Notes under the pieces: model-generated | Seen by the model: only the letters and a program-made list of their open reading frames with translations | What the model was told of the DNA's origin: nothing | The model's database searches: none | Position numbers and translations under genes: made by a program | Part shown: piece by piece, positions 18,636 to 26,930 of the stretch | Position numbering within the stretch: the first letter of the stretch is position 1 | How the letters are laid out: every line of letters starts with the position of its first letter | Source of the DNA: an uncultured Bacteroidota bacterium | Lineage (GTDB): Bacteria; Bacteroidota; Bacteroidia; Chitinophagales; Chitinophagaceae | Reading direction: 5' to 3' | Length of the DNA: 62,271 nt | Assembly (NCBI GenBank): GCA_903903635.1 | Contig: CAIUZK010000264.1 | Span: 1 to 62,271, forward strand

Positions 18636-20135
18636 ATGATCCTCCGGCCAGCCATATTCTTCCTGTTTTTTATAATTTCATTTCACTCCATGGCTGTTGA
18701 GGCAGTTTTTTCACACAAAGTTTTTTATTCATCGCATGATACCAAAAGCAAACTGGCACCGGCTATTGAGGTCTATTGGCAGATAAACCCTAAATCGCTT
18801 CATTATATCACCACGCCAGAAAAAACAATAATTGCGCATATTAAAACCGACATAATTTTCTACAATGAAAACAGCCCTGTAAAAGAAGATCATTATATAT
18901 TAGAAACTGTACCAAGATCCAATGTCACAGATCTGATGAACCATTCCATCCTGGAACTTAAAAAGTACGCATTGCCTCCTGGTTTTTTTAAAATAAAATT
19001 GATACTTACTGACCTCGCCGATAGTACCCATCCACTAACGATAAACGATTCATTAACCATACCCGAGGTGCTGCAAAAGCCATTTTTCAGCGACTTACAA
19101 TTGCTTGATACTATTGTTGAATCTCCGGGTCGTACCCCTTTCCTGAAAAATGGCCGGCAGCAGGTACCTGCATTTGTCGACTTTATGGATGATGATAAAA
19201 GAACACTGCACTATTATACAGAATTGTACAACCTTTCCAAAATCCTCAGTACTGATTTGCCGCTAATTCAAAAAATCGCCATATCCAGATATGCTGAAAC
19301 AAATGACATGCGGGAATTCCTGAAAACAGACACTGTTAAAGCCGGAGATACCAAAACCATTGATGGCAGTTTCAATATTGCATCCCTTCAGTCCGGCAAC
19401 TACTATTTAAGGATTACGGTTGAAAACAATTCACGCCTGATAATAGCCAGCCAAACGCTATTCTTCCAGCGCCTGAATAAGCATCCTGTCGAAATCGCCC
19501 CCGATACGGCTAAGAACAAGCCCGTATCCGACACTGGCCTGGAAAATGTAAGCGTGCTCAACTTAAAGAAAACTTTTGTTGCCAAATATTCATTGGGCGA
19601 AATCAGGGGCATATTAAAGATGCTGCTGCCATTTAGCGACGCTCTGGCAACACAAACTATTCAAGGATTTCTGAAAAAGCCCGACGAGGTATACATGAGA
19701 TACTTTGTCTATAATTATTTTGCAAACATAAACCGTAAGGACCCCGGAAAGGCTTTCAAAGAATTTTCAGACAGAATAATTGAGGTAAATAAGCTCTTTA
19801 ATACGAATAGTACAAGAGGATATGAAACGGAACGCGGTTTTATTTATCTGCGTTATGGTGCGCCAACTGAGATAATTACTGTTGAAAATGAGAGCGGAAA
19901 CCACCCTTACGAAATATGGCAGTACAACCTGCTCACCCAAACGAATCGTAAAGAAATAACCAATGCATTATTCCTTTTTTACAAACCGAATGAAATAACT
20001 TCCGAATATAAATTGCTGCACTCAACAGTTACCGGCGAATCTCAAAATATGGATTGGCGGAACTATCTCTACTCAGCATCGAACGGAACATCAAATTCGG
20101 ACTCAAGAGCTGAGCAATATTTCGGTAACCGATAA
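18636..20135 (+). CDS. GWxTD-domain secreted protein
   Basis: A 499-residue exported protein with a signal peptide 'MILRPAIFFLFFIISFHSMAVEA'. Residues about 25-290 look like beta-sandwich segments (LTDLADSTHPL, LQSGNYYLRITVEN). The C-terminal third carries the GWxTD domain, with the motif as GYETERG near residue 393, followed by 'FIYLRYGAPTEII' and 'YEIWQYN'. The naming W and D are replaced by Y and E, both mild changes. GWxTD proteins are periplasmic or surface proteins of unknown activity in Bacteroidota and Acidobacteria. It converges on the CDF transporter with 30 bases between stops. Confidence 0.75.
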   Translation: MILRPAIFFLFFIISFHSMAVEAVFSHKVFYSSHDTKSKLAPAIEVYWQINPKSLHYITTPEKTIIAHIKTDIIFYNENSPVKEDHYILETVPRSNVTDLMNHSILELKKYALPPGFFKIKLILTDLADSTHPLTINDSLTIPEVLQKPFFSDLQLLDTIVESPGRTPFLKNGRQQVPAFVDFMDDDKRTLHYYTELYNLSKILSTDLPLIQKIAISRYAETNDMREFLKTDTVKAGDTKTIDGSFNIASLQSGNYYLRITVENNSRLIIASQTLFFQRLNKHPVEIAPDTAKNKPVSDTGLENVSVLNLKKTFVAKYSLGEIRGILKMLLPFSDALATQTIQGFLKKPDEVYMRYFVYNYFANINRKDPGKAFKEFSDRIIEVNKLFNTNSTRGYETERGFIYLRYGAPTEIITVENESGNHPYEIWQYNLLTQTNRKEITNALFLFYKPNEITSEYKLLHSTVTGESQNMDWRNYLYSASNGTSNSDSRAEQYFGNR

Positions 20136-20165
20136 ATGGAGGACGAAAATCAGGTATAACGGCCT

Positions 20166-21149
20166 TTAAGCCTCCATTCCATGTTCCGTATTTGCCCAGA
20201 CATTTTCGATATCCCATTTTATTTGTTGATTCAGCTCAGCCTGCCTTTGCGTGCAATTTTCAACACCACAAATATGGCACTGAAATGGTTTGCATCCATC
20301 GATATGAATAAACAACTCGACATGGTTACCAAACTTTGATTTGATCAGGTCTTCCAGTCCGCCTATTTCTTTATCAGCTTCTTTTACTGTATAGTACCAT
20401 GGCATGGACATATGAGCATCAACATGCATCATATTACCATACTGAATAACCCTGAGATTATGCAAATCTACCCATTGTGGTTTTCGCTTTGCCTGCAACA
20501 ATCCTATTACATCCGTAAGCTGAGACATATCCATCTCATCCATAATTCCTGATATAGATCTTCGCAAAACTTTATAACCGGTAACCATGATGATCATGGA
20601 AAAGCAAAGCGCGACAACACTATCCAGCCATATGTACTTATTCTCAGTGAGTAGTATAAGTACTAATCCAATAATAATCGCAATTGTTGAATAGGCATCT
20701 GTCTTCAGGTGTTTGCCTGCAGAAATCAATATCATGGAATTATTCTTTTCACCTTTTGATTCAGCATATTTCCCGGCAAGGAAATTAAGCCCACCGGCAA
20801 TGCCAATAATAATCAAACCAGTATCCAGCTTCTCCAATTTATGGGGAGTGATCAGGTGGTGAATGGCATCATAAATAATCACAAATCCTGAGATAATGAT
20901 CAACGTACCCTCAACGGCAGTGGATAAAAATTCCACTTTGCCATGTCCGTATGGATGATTCGTGTCACGGGGCAAGGCTGCCAGCATTATGCTGAACAAA
21001 CCAAGAAAACCTGCAACCATGTTCACAATACCCTCAAGGGCATCAGTAAGCACAGTAACTGAATCAGTTACATACCATGCAACTATTTTTGCCAGAAACA
21101 ATACTACCGAGAGTAAAGCAATATATAACTGTATCCTAACTGGCTTCAT
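20166..21149 (-). CDS. Cation diffusion facilitator (CDF) metal transporter
   Basis: A 327-residue carrier with six helices and a cytoplasmic C-terminal domain. The CDF loop 'NHPYGHGKVEFLSTAVEG' follows helix 2. The helix 5 half of the metal site is canonical, H147-x3-D151 in GKHLKTDAYST. The helix 2 half reads E39-x3-N43 (TDALEGIVN) where most members have H/D-x3-D. The C terminus ends with a cysteine cluster, C-x4-C-x2-C-x4-C (CKPFQCHICGVENC), that could bind an extra metal. It should export a divalent metal (Zn, Fe, Mn or Co) against protons. Specificity cannot be decided here. Confidence 0.85.
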   Translation of the reverse strand: MKPVRIQLYIALLSVVLFLAKIVAWYVTDSVTVLTDALEGIVNMVAGFLGLFSIMLAALPRDTNHPYGHGKVEFLSTAVEGTLIIISGFVIIYDAIHHLITPHKLEKLDTGLIIIGIAGGLNFLAGKYAESKGEKNNSMILISAGKHLKTDAYSTIAIIIGLVLILLTENKYIWLDSVVALCFSMIIMVTGYKVLRRSISGIMDEMDMSQLTDVIGLLQAKRKPQWVDLHNLRVIQYGNMMHVDAHMSMPWYYTVKEADKEIGGLEDLIKSKFGNHVELFIHIDGCKPFQCHICGVENCTQRQAELNQQIKWDIENVWANTEHGMEA

Positions 21150-21249
21150 GAAAAATTATAGGGGGTAAAGATACTATTATAGTTCGAGCGGGGAAAGGAA
21201 ACTCAAGGATACTCATTTACAACAACCGGTAAAAAGCAATAAAATTCCT

Positions 21250-22002
21250 TTAATAATAGGAGATGATATAAATTGTTGTATCGGTCAATTTAAGAACATT
21301 GTCGTAGCTCACACTTTTCAGAACATTTATTCTTTCCCTGCTGTCATAATTATAGAGATATAACTCGCCTGCTGTTTTGCTGTTTGATAGTCCGGTTGGC
21401 AAATGATTTGTTTTTATGTACGACAAACCATAATTCAGGAATTCCTTTATCCTTATCCCATCACCGGGCTGCCCGTTTCTCGATTTATTATAGGTATAAT
21501 ACTGCCGGCTGGCAGAGGAGATTATGGAATCCACATCTCCATCTATCCATGAAAAATAGTGAGGAATATTAAAAAAATAAGGTGGCGCAGATGAGGTATA
21601 ACTCTCATCCAGCTCAATGATCTGGTTATTTTTATAGGTAAAAGTTACGGTATCGGCCTGGTAAATTTTAAGCAATTGTCCAATATTGTTAGCAGCCACA
21701 TTATAGCTGTAATTCGATTGATCAGTTATCTTGAAAGATGAGCCTATGTAAGTAAATTTCAAATACCCTATAAAACCCGTATCCGAACCACCACCAACAA
21801 TATTTATCGAATCAACATTATTATATATATCGTAAAAAATCCTGTAATGGAGTATCCCGCCGTCAAAAAAACGGTCGACAGTAGCTATTTTCTGATTGGC
21901 AAACGGATTGGTATTCCTGCTTTTTTTGCAGGAAGAAACAACAATTAAAAAAATGCAAACCACAAAAAACAAACGACTCCTGAATGCATTCATTGCTATC
22001 AT
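21250..22002 (-). CDS. Putative lipoprotein, DUF4595-like
   Basis: A 250-residue protein with a signal and a classical lipobox at IVVSSC, followed by KK. The rest is beta-rich, with repeated short strands such as 'FTYKNNQIIELDES' and 'LYLYNYDSRERINVLKSVSYDN'. These resemble the YD/RHS-like strands of DUF4595-type Bacteroidota lipoproteins, in which text-like 'Y.Y......I' units repeat. Function is unknown. It is predicted to sit on an outer or inner membrane leaflet. The ATG at 22002 is used; one at 21993 would also serve. Confidence 0.6.
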   Translation of the reverse strand: MIAMNAFRSRLFFVVCIFLIVVSSCKKSRNTNPFANQKIATVDRFFDGGILHYRIFYDIYNNVDSINIVGGGSDTGFIGYLKFTYIGSSFKITDQSNYSYNVAANNIGQLLKIYQADTVTFTYKNNQIIELDESYTSSAPPYFFNIPHYFSWIDGDVDSIISSASRQYYTYNKSRNGQPGDGIRIKEFLNYGLSYIKTNHLPTGLSNSKTAGELYLYNYDSRERINVLKSVSYDNVLKLTDTTIYIISYY

Positions 22003-22058
22003 TTATGCAATTAAAGTTAGGTTTTTGTACTTAAAAAGACAATATACAGGTAAAACAA

Positions 22059-22430
22059 CTATTTATCCTGGAAACTAAGCCTTGTATAACTAAAAATCAG
22101 CACTCCGGACAATATGATGCCTATTATTGAAATCACGGAAATCGCGGCTATAAATACATTGAAACCTGATTGTAATCCCATTGACATAAACTCCAGTGAA
22201 AAGAAAATTGAAGCAGCAATCATCACAATTCCTGAAATGAGGTTGATCATTCTGTTCTTATACCATAACTGAGCGCCGAAAATTACCATCATTGAAAAAG
22301 CCCAATAGGTAAAGAAACCTCCGATAATAAGTCTTAATATAAAAGAGATAACACCAATAGCCAGAAAATACGCATTAGAACCAAGGATCAGGCCCTCATA
22401 AAAAGTTAACCGCTTTTTTTCCATAATCAT
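22059..22430 (-). CDS. Small integral membrane protein
   Basis: A 123-residue protein with three or four hydrophobic helices (about 15-37, 40-57, 62-83 and 93-115) and basic ends. I do not recognise the family. Its start lies three bases after the stop of the upstream gene at 22434-22874, so the two form an operon. The ATG at 22430 is the first in frame; another two codons later is equally possible. Confidence 0.6.
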   Translation of the reverse strand: MIMEKKRLTFYEGLILGSNAYFLAIGVISFILRLIIGGFFTYWAFSMMVIFGAQLWYKNRMINLISGIVMIAASIFFSLEFMSMGLQSGFNVFIAAISVISIIGIILSGVLIFSYTRLSFQDK

Positions 22431-22433
22431 TAA

Positions 22434-22874
22434 TCATTTTCGGCCTTGTTTTCCCATCCATTCTTCCATTCTTTCTTTTTCATTTACTGAAACCGACAAT
22501 ATGATTTTCAGTTGGTTCAATTTATCGAGCTTCAGTACATAAAAATAATCGCATTTATATATTGGCACATTCAATGCATCAAAATAATCCCAATTTACCT
22601 TTACATTAAGGATCTTACCTGTCCATTCCCTCCTGTTCCAAACCTGAGGTCTCACTTTTGCAATGCCAAATTGCCTGTAGAAACCAATACCAATATTAAA
22701 AAAACCTTCCAGTTTGCTACTATCATTAAATGATGTCGTTGTTTCGTCTGAAACCAATGTGCACGGCAAACTATACAGGAAAGCTATACCCTTGGTATCA
22801 TAGTTCTCAAGAGCGGCAGCATACGTCTCAAAAAAGTCGTTTACTTGTTGCAGTGGTGGGGTAAAATTATCCAT
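22434..22874 (-). CDS. NTF2-like/SnoaL-like domain protein
   Basis: A 146-residue cytoplasmic protein. The N-terminal helix 'VNDFFETYAAALENYDTKGIAFLYSLPCTLVSDE' followed by a beta-rich half ('VRPQVWNRREWTGKILNVKVNWDYFD', 'CDYFYVLKLDKLNQLKIILSVS') is the usual NTF2-like cone fold. Such proteins are small enzymes, binding proteins or of unknown function. No catalytic residues can be assigned. It is the first gene of a two-gene minus-strand unit and is divergent from pyrR. Confidence 0.55.
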   Translation of the reverse strand: MDNFTPPLQQVNDFFETYAAALENYDTKGIAFLYSLPCTLVSDETTTSFNDSSKLEGFFNIGIGFYRQFGIAKVRPQVWNRREWTGKILNVKVNWDYFDALNVPIYKCDYFYVLKLDKLNQLKIILSVSVNEKERMEEWMGKQGRK

Positions 22875-22977
22875 ATCACATCTATTCAGGCATGCGAAAG
22901 TACCACATTCTTACTATCCCAAAATTACCCTAAAAACATTTTTCCCTTAGTAATTCGTAAAATACGCCGCGTATAGT

Positions 22978-22985
22978 TAATTTTG
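22978..22985 (+). promoter_or_regulatory. TAnnTTTG -7 box before pyrR
   Basis: TAATTTTG matches the Bacteroidota -7 consensus exactly, 17 bases before the GTG start of pyrR. A TTTG at the usual upstream spacing is not present (TTCG at 22954-22957 is closest). If used, the leader is very short and leaves no room for a B. subtilis-style PyrR attenuator upstream of pyrR. Confidence 0.4.
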
Positions 22986-23002
22986 ATTCCAAATACCAAG
23001 AT

Positions 23003-23536
23003 GTGAAGACCCTGCTTAACAAAGACCAACTAAATATTACTCTTCAGCGGTTGGCCCACCAGTTGGTCGAGAATCACCTTTCTTTTAAGGATACGGCCAT
23101 TATTGGTATTCAGCCGCGTGGAATATACCTTTCCGACCGTATCGCGCATATGGTCAGGAATATTACCGGCCAGAAACGAATAGATTATGGACGGCTGGAC
23201 ATTACGTTTTACCGCGATGATGTACAGTCCCGTGATATACAGGTTCCCAGCGATACCGATATTGCCTTTTCTATCGAAAATAAAAGTGTAATACTCATCG
23301 ATGATGTGTTGCATACCGGACGAACCATTCGCTCGGCCATGGATGCGCTGATAGATTACGGAAGGCCAAAGAATGTTGAATTGCTGGTACTTGTGGACAG
23401 GCGATTCAGCCGTGAACTACCTATACAACCTGACTATGTAGGCCATACCGTGGATACAATACTTACCCAAAAGGTTAAAGTATACTGGAAAGAGAAAGAT
23501 GGCAAGGACGAAGTAGTGCTGATTGACAAAGTGTAG
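23003..23536 (+). CDS. pyrR: Bifunctional PyrR: pyrimidine regulator / uracil phosphoribosyltransferase
   Basis: A 177-residue type I phosphoribosyltransferase. The PRPP loop is 'VILIDDVLHTGRT' at residues 96-107. 'IIGIQPRGIYLSDRI' near 34 and 'LVDRRFSRELPIQPDYVGHTV' near 130 are PyrR family marks. The protein turns uracil and PRPP into UMP. In Gram-positive bacteria it also binds pyr mRNA. The only start in this frame after the upstream stop is the GTG at 23003; the ATG two bases earlier is followed at once by TGA. It directly precedes pyrB (47 bases), a common pyr operon order. Confidence 0.9.
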   Translation: MKTLLNKDQLNITLQRLAHQLVENHLSFKDTAIIGIQPRGIYLSDRIAHMVRNITGQKRIDYGRLDITFYRDDVQSRDIQVPSDTDIAFSIENKSVILIDDVLHTGRTIRSAMDALIDYGRPKNVELLVLVDRRFSRELPIQPDYVGHTVDTILTQKVKVYWKEKDGKDEVVLIDKV

Positions 23537-23583
23537 CTGTAATATTTTTTGAACTTTGAATTTTTACTTTTGAATTTTAAACT

Positions 23584-24522
23584 ATGCCATTATCTGTAAA
23601 GCATCTGCTGGGAATAAAAGAACTGACCGTACAGGATATAGAACAGATATTTCAAACGGCCGATGAATTCAAGCAGGTATTGCAGCGGCCCATAAAGAAA
23701 GTTCCTACTCTGCGTGATACGACAGTAGCTAATATATTTTTCGAAAATTCTACCCGTACCCGCTTATCCTTCGAACTGGCTGAAAAACGACTGGGCGCTG
23801 ATGTCGTTAATTTTTCTGCTTCCGGCTCCTCGGTTTCCAAAGGAGAAACACTGATAGACACTGTGAACAATATCCTGGCTATGAAGGTCGACATGGTTGT
23901 TATGCGCCATTCTGCCAGCGGCGCTCCATGGTTTCTTGCCAATCACATAGATGCAAGTATTGTGAATGCCGGCGATGGTATTAATGAACACCCTACACAG
24001 GCTCTGCTCGATTCATTTTCGATAAGAGAAAGGCTTGGCTCATTAAAAGGTAAAAGGATAGCGATCATTGGCGATATTATGCACTCAAGAGTTGCATTGA
24101 GTAATATCTATTGTCTTGCTAAACTTGGGGCAGAAGTAACCGTTTCAGGACCTCCCACATTAATACCCAAGCATATTGAATCACTGGGCGTGCGTGTGGA
24201 GTACAACGTAAAGAAAGCATTGGAATGGTGCGATGTGGCTAATGTATTGCGTATTCAGCTCGAAAGGCAGCACAAACCATTATTCTCAACTTTAAGAGAG
24301 TATGCGTTGTTCTATGGTATCAACAAGCAAATGCTGGATGGCCTGAAGAAAAAAATTATAATCATGCATCCCGGTCCTATAAATCGCGGTGTGGAAATAA
24401 ACTCAGATGTTGCCGATTCAGGTCAGTCAATTATTCTGAATCAGGTTGAAAACGGTGTGGCAATAAGAATGGCAGTGATCTACTTATTGTCAGGCAAAAA
24501 AGACGCTCAATTGAGTATATAA
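23584..24522 (+). CDS. pyrB: Aspartate carbamoyltransferase, catalytic chain
   Basis: A 312-residue enzyme that makes N-carbamoyl-aspartate from carbamoyl phosphate and aspartate in UMP synthesis. The carbamoyl-phosphate loop FENSTRTR covers residues 53-60. The 80s loop contains S83 and K86, 'MRHSASGAP' is at 107-115, HPTQALLD is at 136-143, and the C-terminal domain holds 'HPGPINRGVE' near 262. Every expected catalytic residue is present. No regulatory pyrI follows, so it is probably the unregulated trimer used with PyrR control. The gap from pyrR (23537-23583) is made of simple A/T-rich TTTGAATTT repeats. Confidence 0.95.
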   Translation: MPLSVKHLLGIKELTVQDIEQIFQTADEFKQVLQRPIKKVPTLRDTTVANIFFENSTRTRLSFELAEKRLGADVVNFSASGSSVSKGETLIDTVNNILAMKVDMVVMRHSASGAPWFLANHIDASIVNAGDGINEHPTQALLDSFSIRERLGSLKGKRIAIIGDIMHSRVALSNIYCLAKLGAEVTVSGPPTLIPKHIESLGVRVEYNVKKALEWCDVANVLRIQLERQHKPLFSTLREYALFYGINKQMLDGLKKKIIIMHPGPINRGVEINSDVADSGQSIILNQVENGVAIRMAVIYLLSGKKDAQLSI

Positions 24523-24548
24523 TAGCAACTACCCTATTTTAATCTTTT

Positions 24549-24914
24549 ATGAAATTCAGCCTGATTCATCTTCCTTTTTATTTTGGGCTTTTCATAGCCC
24601 TGTTAGGAATGTTATTCAAAATACAGCACTGGCCCGGAGGATATAATTTGCTTTACCTCGGATTATTATTGCAAGCCATTTTCATAATTCTAATACTGAC
24701 AGAAATATTCACATCAAAAAAAGCTGATAGCCGGACAAAACTGATCTGGGGATTACCCAACTTAGTTATTCCGATTATTTCGGTGTGTTTTATGCCTATG
24801 CTGGTATTGCCTGTTATCATTTTTGCGAGCGGAATCAGGTATTTATCCAGGGGCAGAAAGCACTTCATAGTTACCAAAAGAGACTTACAACAATCCGATT
24901 TTGATTCCATTTAA
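24549..24914 (+). CDS. GldL-like four-helix membrane protein
   Basis: A 121-residue inner-membrane protein with four hydrophobic helices. The first helix ends with 'LFIALLGMLFKIQHWPGG'. The FKIQHWPG motif is characteristic of the first helix of GldL, the proton-driven T9SS/gliding motor protein, and of short relatives. The remaining three helices and the basic tail ('RGRKHFIVTKRD') differ from GldL, and the protein lacks its cytoplasmic domain. It begins 26 bases after pyrB and is probably co-transcribed. Function is unknown; a motor role is not implied by the motif alone. Confidence 0.65.
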   Translation: MKFSLIHLPFYFGLFIALLGMLFKIQHWPGGYNLLYLGLLLQAIFIILILTEIFTSKKADSRTKLIWGLPNLVIPIISVCFMPMLVLPVIIFASGIRYLSRGRKHFIVTKRDLQQSDFDSI

Positions 24915-24936
24915 GCTGCAAAAAAGTCTCACTCCA

Positions 24937-25416
24937 ATGTCCGATAATTTCAACCGAATGCTCCAGCTTGCAGAAGATTTTTTCGATGCAAAAAGTGATC
25001 CGGACCAGATAGCCGTAACCGAAGAAGATCGTGAAAAACTTCTGGCGCTACATCCTGCTTCCATGTCGGAATACATAATTGGAGATGGCCCGGTTGTATG
25101 GTTGCTTGGCATACCCACTACCCGGAAAATCATGAATAAATTTCTCAATGCAGAAATTTCAGAAAAACAACTACTTCAGGAAACCGTAATAGGAGATAAA
25201 TTCGATGCTGTATACTTATGCTCTGCTTTAGTTTTACCCGAATACCGACATCAGGGCCTTGCCCTTAAGGTGGCGATGACGGCACTTGATGCCATAAAAA
25301 AAGATCATCCGATAAAATATATTTTCACGTGGCCCTTTAGCAGCGAAGGAAAATCACTGGCAACTGCAATAGCCCGAAAATCAAATTTACCGCTGCTGGA
25401 AAGGATTAATAAGTAA
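24937..25416 (+). CDS. GNAT-like acetyltransferase
   Basis: About 159 residues. The acetyl-CoA binding part reads 'AVYLCSALVLPEYRHQGLALKVAMTAL', matching the GNAT beta4/alpha3 signature (R-x-x-G-x-A). The N-terminal part ('EYIIGDGPVVWLLGIPTT') is unusual and the protein lacks a clear C-terminal GNAT motif, so the substrate is unknown. The frame continues upstream to a TTG at 24901 inside the previous gene; the ATG at 24937 is preferred. Its stop is 11 bases from the convergent DUF4337 gene. Confidence 0.65.
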   Translation: MSDNFNRMLQLAEDFFDAKSDPDQIAVTEEDREKLLALHPASMSEYIIGDGPVVWLLGIPTTRKIMNKFLNAEISEKQLLQETVIGDKFDAVYLCSALVLPEYRHQGLALKVAMTALDAIKKDHPIKYIFTWPFSSEGKSLATAIARKSNLPLLERINK

Positions 25417-25427
25417 TAACTAATCAG

Positions 25428-25955
25428 CTAAAAAAACAGTAGGAATCCATCTATAAAAAACACGATGCCCGTTATACCTACAATCAAACTTAAGTACCAA
25501 AGCGGGCTCTTTTTAATCAAAGCAGCAATTGAAGAGAAAAGTATAGATATCTGAAGAAAGATAACGCCCATCCCAAAAATCTCCGAATGTTTTTTGGCCT
25601 CTACCTGTTGCCCCTCCAGTTCATGTGCCTGTTTCGTTATATCTTCCTTCTCTGTATTGTATTTTTTAATCTTGTCATCATACGCCTTTATCCTGCCCTT
25701 CAGTTCCGATATGTAGGCTGTATCCGTTTGCCCATGCAGGCTTAAAATGAGGTTTTCTTTCTGCGCTTCGCATAGCACTCCCTTAATTCCTTTTGCCTGA
25801 AAATAAGCCCATTGATCAGATGCCTTGGCCTGGCTCAGTACCGATTTATTACTAAATCCCCCACCCTTGAAAGTACATAGTGTTGCACACACTGCAAATA
25901 TTACTGTGGTTGCAGGCATTAGCTTAAGCCATAATTCTTTCTTTTCCTCAGCCAT
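25428..25955 (-). CDS. DUF4337-like membrane protein with a coiled coil
   Basis: A 175-residue protein with one N-terminal helix (about 13-29), a soluble middle and two C-terminal helices (about 128-148 and 152-173). The middle begins 'GGGFSNKSVLSQAKASDQWAYFQAKGIK', the hallmark of DUF4337, and continues with a charged helix (about 82-118) that should form a coiled coil. Function is unknown for the family. It is transcribed alone or ahead of nothing obvious; the start is an ATG with 147 bases upstream before the esterase. Confidence 0.72.
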   Translation of the reverse strand: MAEEKKELWLKLMPATTVIFAVCATLCTFKGGGFSNKSVLSQAKASDQWAYFQAKGIKGVLCEAQKENLILSLHGQTDTAYISELKGRIKAYDDKIKKYNTEKEDITKQAHELEGQQVEAKKHSEIFGMGVIFLQISILFSSIAALIKKSPLWYLSLIVGITGIVFFIDGFLLFF

Positions 25956-26102
25956 GGTATGTAGATTGGTATTTTAAAACATTGAATGATAAACGTAATA
26001 ACCTTCACAAAAATAAAGAGTTTTAGTGTTTCATAACAAGTGTCAATTTGCAAAATTTCTTTTCTTCTAAACAGGCTCAAGAAACCTGCCTGGATTTAGT
26101 TG

Positions 26103-26822
26103 CTATTTCATCCAGGTAAGCAAATCCCTGAGCACATCACTACTTATGGAGTGCCCCATTCCGGCATACTCATGAAAATCAGGTTTTAGGCCAATACTTT
26201 TGAGGTAGTCGCATGCTGCCTTGCCATTTGAAAATGGGATACGGTTGTCAGCAGTGCCGTGAGCTGCAAATATTTTAAGTCGCTTCAAACTTTCAGTATT
26301 CTTTACCAATGGTTTCAGTGAGGGGAATATCATTCCACTTAGTGCGGCCATCCCTTTTACATTTCCGGGATTTGTCAAGCCCACCTGATAACACATTATG
26401 GCTCCCTGGCTAAACCCGACAAGGTAAACTTCCTCACTATTGGCTTTATATTTTGCTACTACCTGATTAACGAATTTAACCACCAGGTTACGGCTGTTTT
26501 CCAATTGATCCTTGTTCCCGTCATGCACGCCATTGATATTGCTGAATTCATACCACAGGTAGCCTTTTCCTGGTAAAGAATAAGGCGCCCTTACAGCAAG
26601 TACTATATAATTGTTGGGAAAAGAATTCCTGAGTTCAAAAAGATCCTTTTCATCACTACCATAACCATGAAGCAATATTACCACCGGATGGTGTCCCTTA
26701 TTATCTGCCGGTAATTGTATCAGGTATTTTAAAGCAAGGTCTTCATGCAGCACAGGCTGTTGGCCTAAACAGGATACAAAAAACAAAATAAAAAGGCCTT
26801 GCAATAATATCATCTTAACCAT
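26103..26822 (-). CDS. Exported alpha/beta-hydrolase (phospholipase/carboxylesterase family)
   Basis: A 239-residue hydrolase. 'VVILLHGYGSDEKDLF' near residue 47 is the oxyanion strand-turn. The nucleophile is S138 in GFSQG, with D192 in HGTADNRIP and H224 in GMGHSIS completing the triad. This is the Abhydrolase_2 set, whose members cleave short-chain esters or lysophospholipids. The N terminus is hydrophobic and ends FFVSCLGQQ, so the protein is exported and possibly lipidated at C18. Two ATGs (26822 and 26813) give the same signal peptide. It is divergent from the next gene, with 108 bases between. Confidence 0.82.
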   Translation of the reverse strand: MVKMILLQGLFILFFVSCLGQQPVLHEDLALKYLIQLPADNKGHHPVVILLHGYGSDEKDLFELRNSFPNNYIVLAVRAPYSLPGKGYLWYEFSNINGVHDGNKDQLENSRNLVVKFVNQVVAKYKANSEEVYLVGFSQGAIMCYQVGLTNPGNVKGMAALSGMIFPSLKPLVKNTESLKRLKIFAAHGTADNRIPFSNGKAACDYLKSIGLKPDFHEYAGMGHSISSDVLRDLLTWMK

Positions 26823-26930
26823 ATAGCTGCTGATTTGTACTAAATATTTTCATTCAAAATTACCAATTACCGGCCAAAGCCCTTTTATATTTAAATCATA
26901 TTTCATACCTTGTTATAAAATATATCTCAT

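Noticed and set aside
20135-20178. 8-bp inverted repeat AATGGAGG / CCTCCATT between the GWxTD and CDF genes.
   Set aside because: The arms are 28 bases apart and overlap a stop codon. No U tract follows, so I did not call it a terminator.
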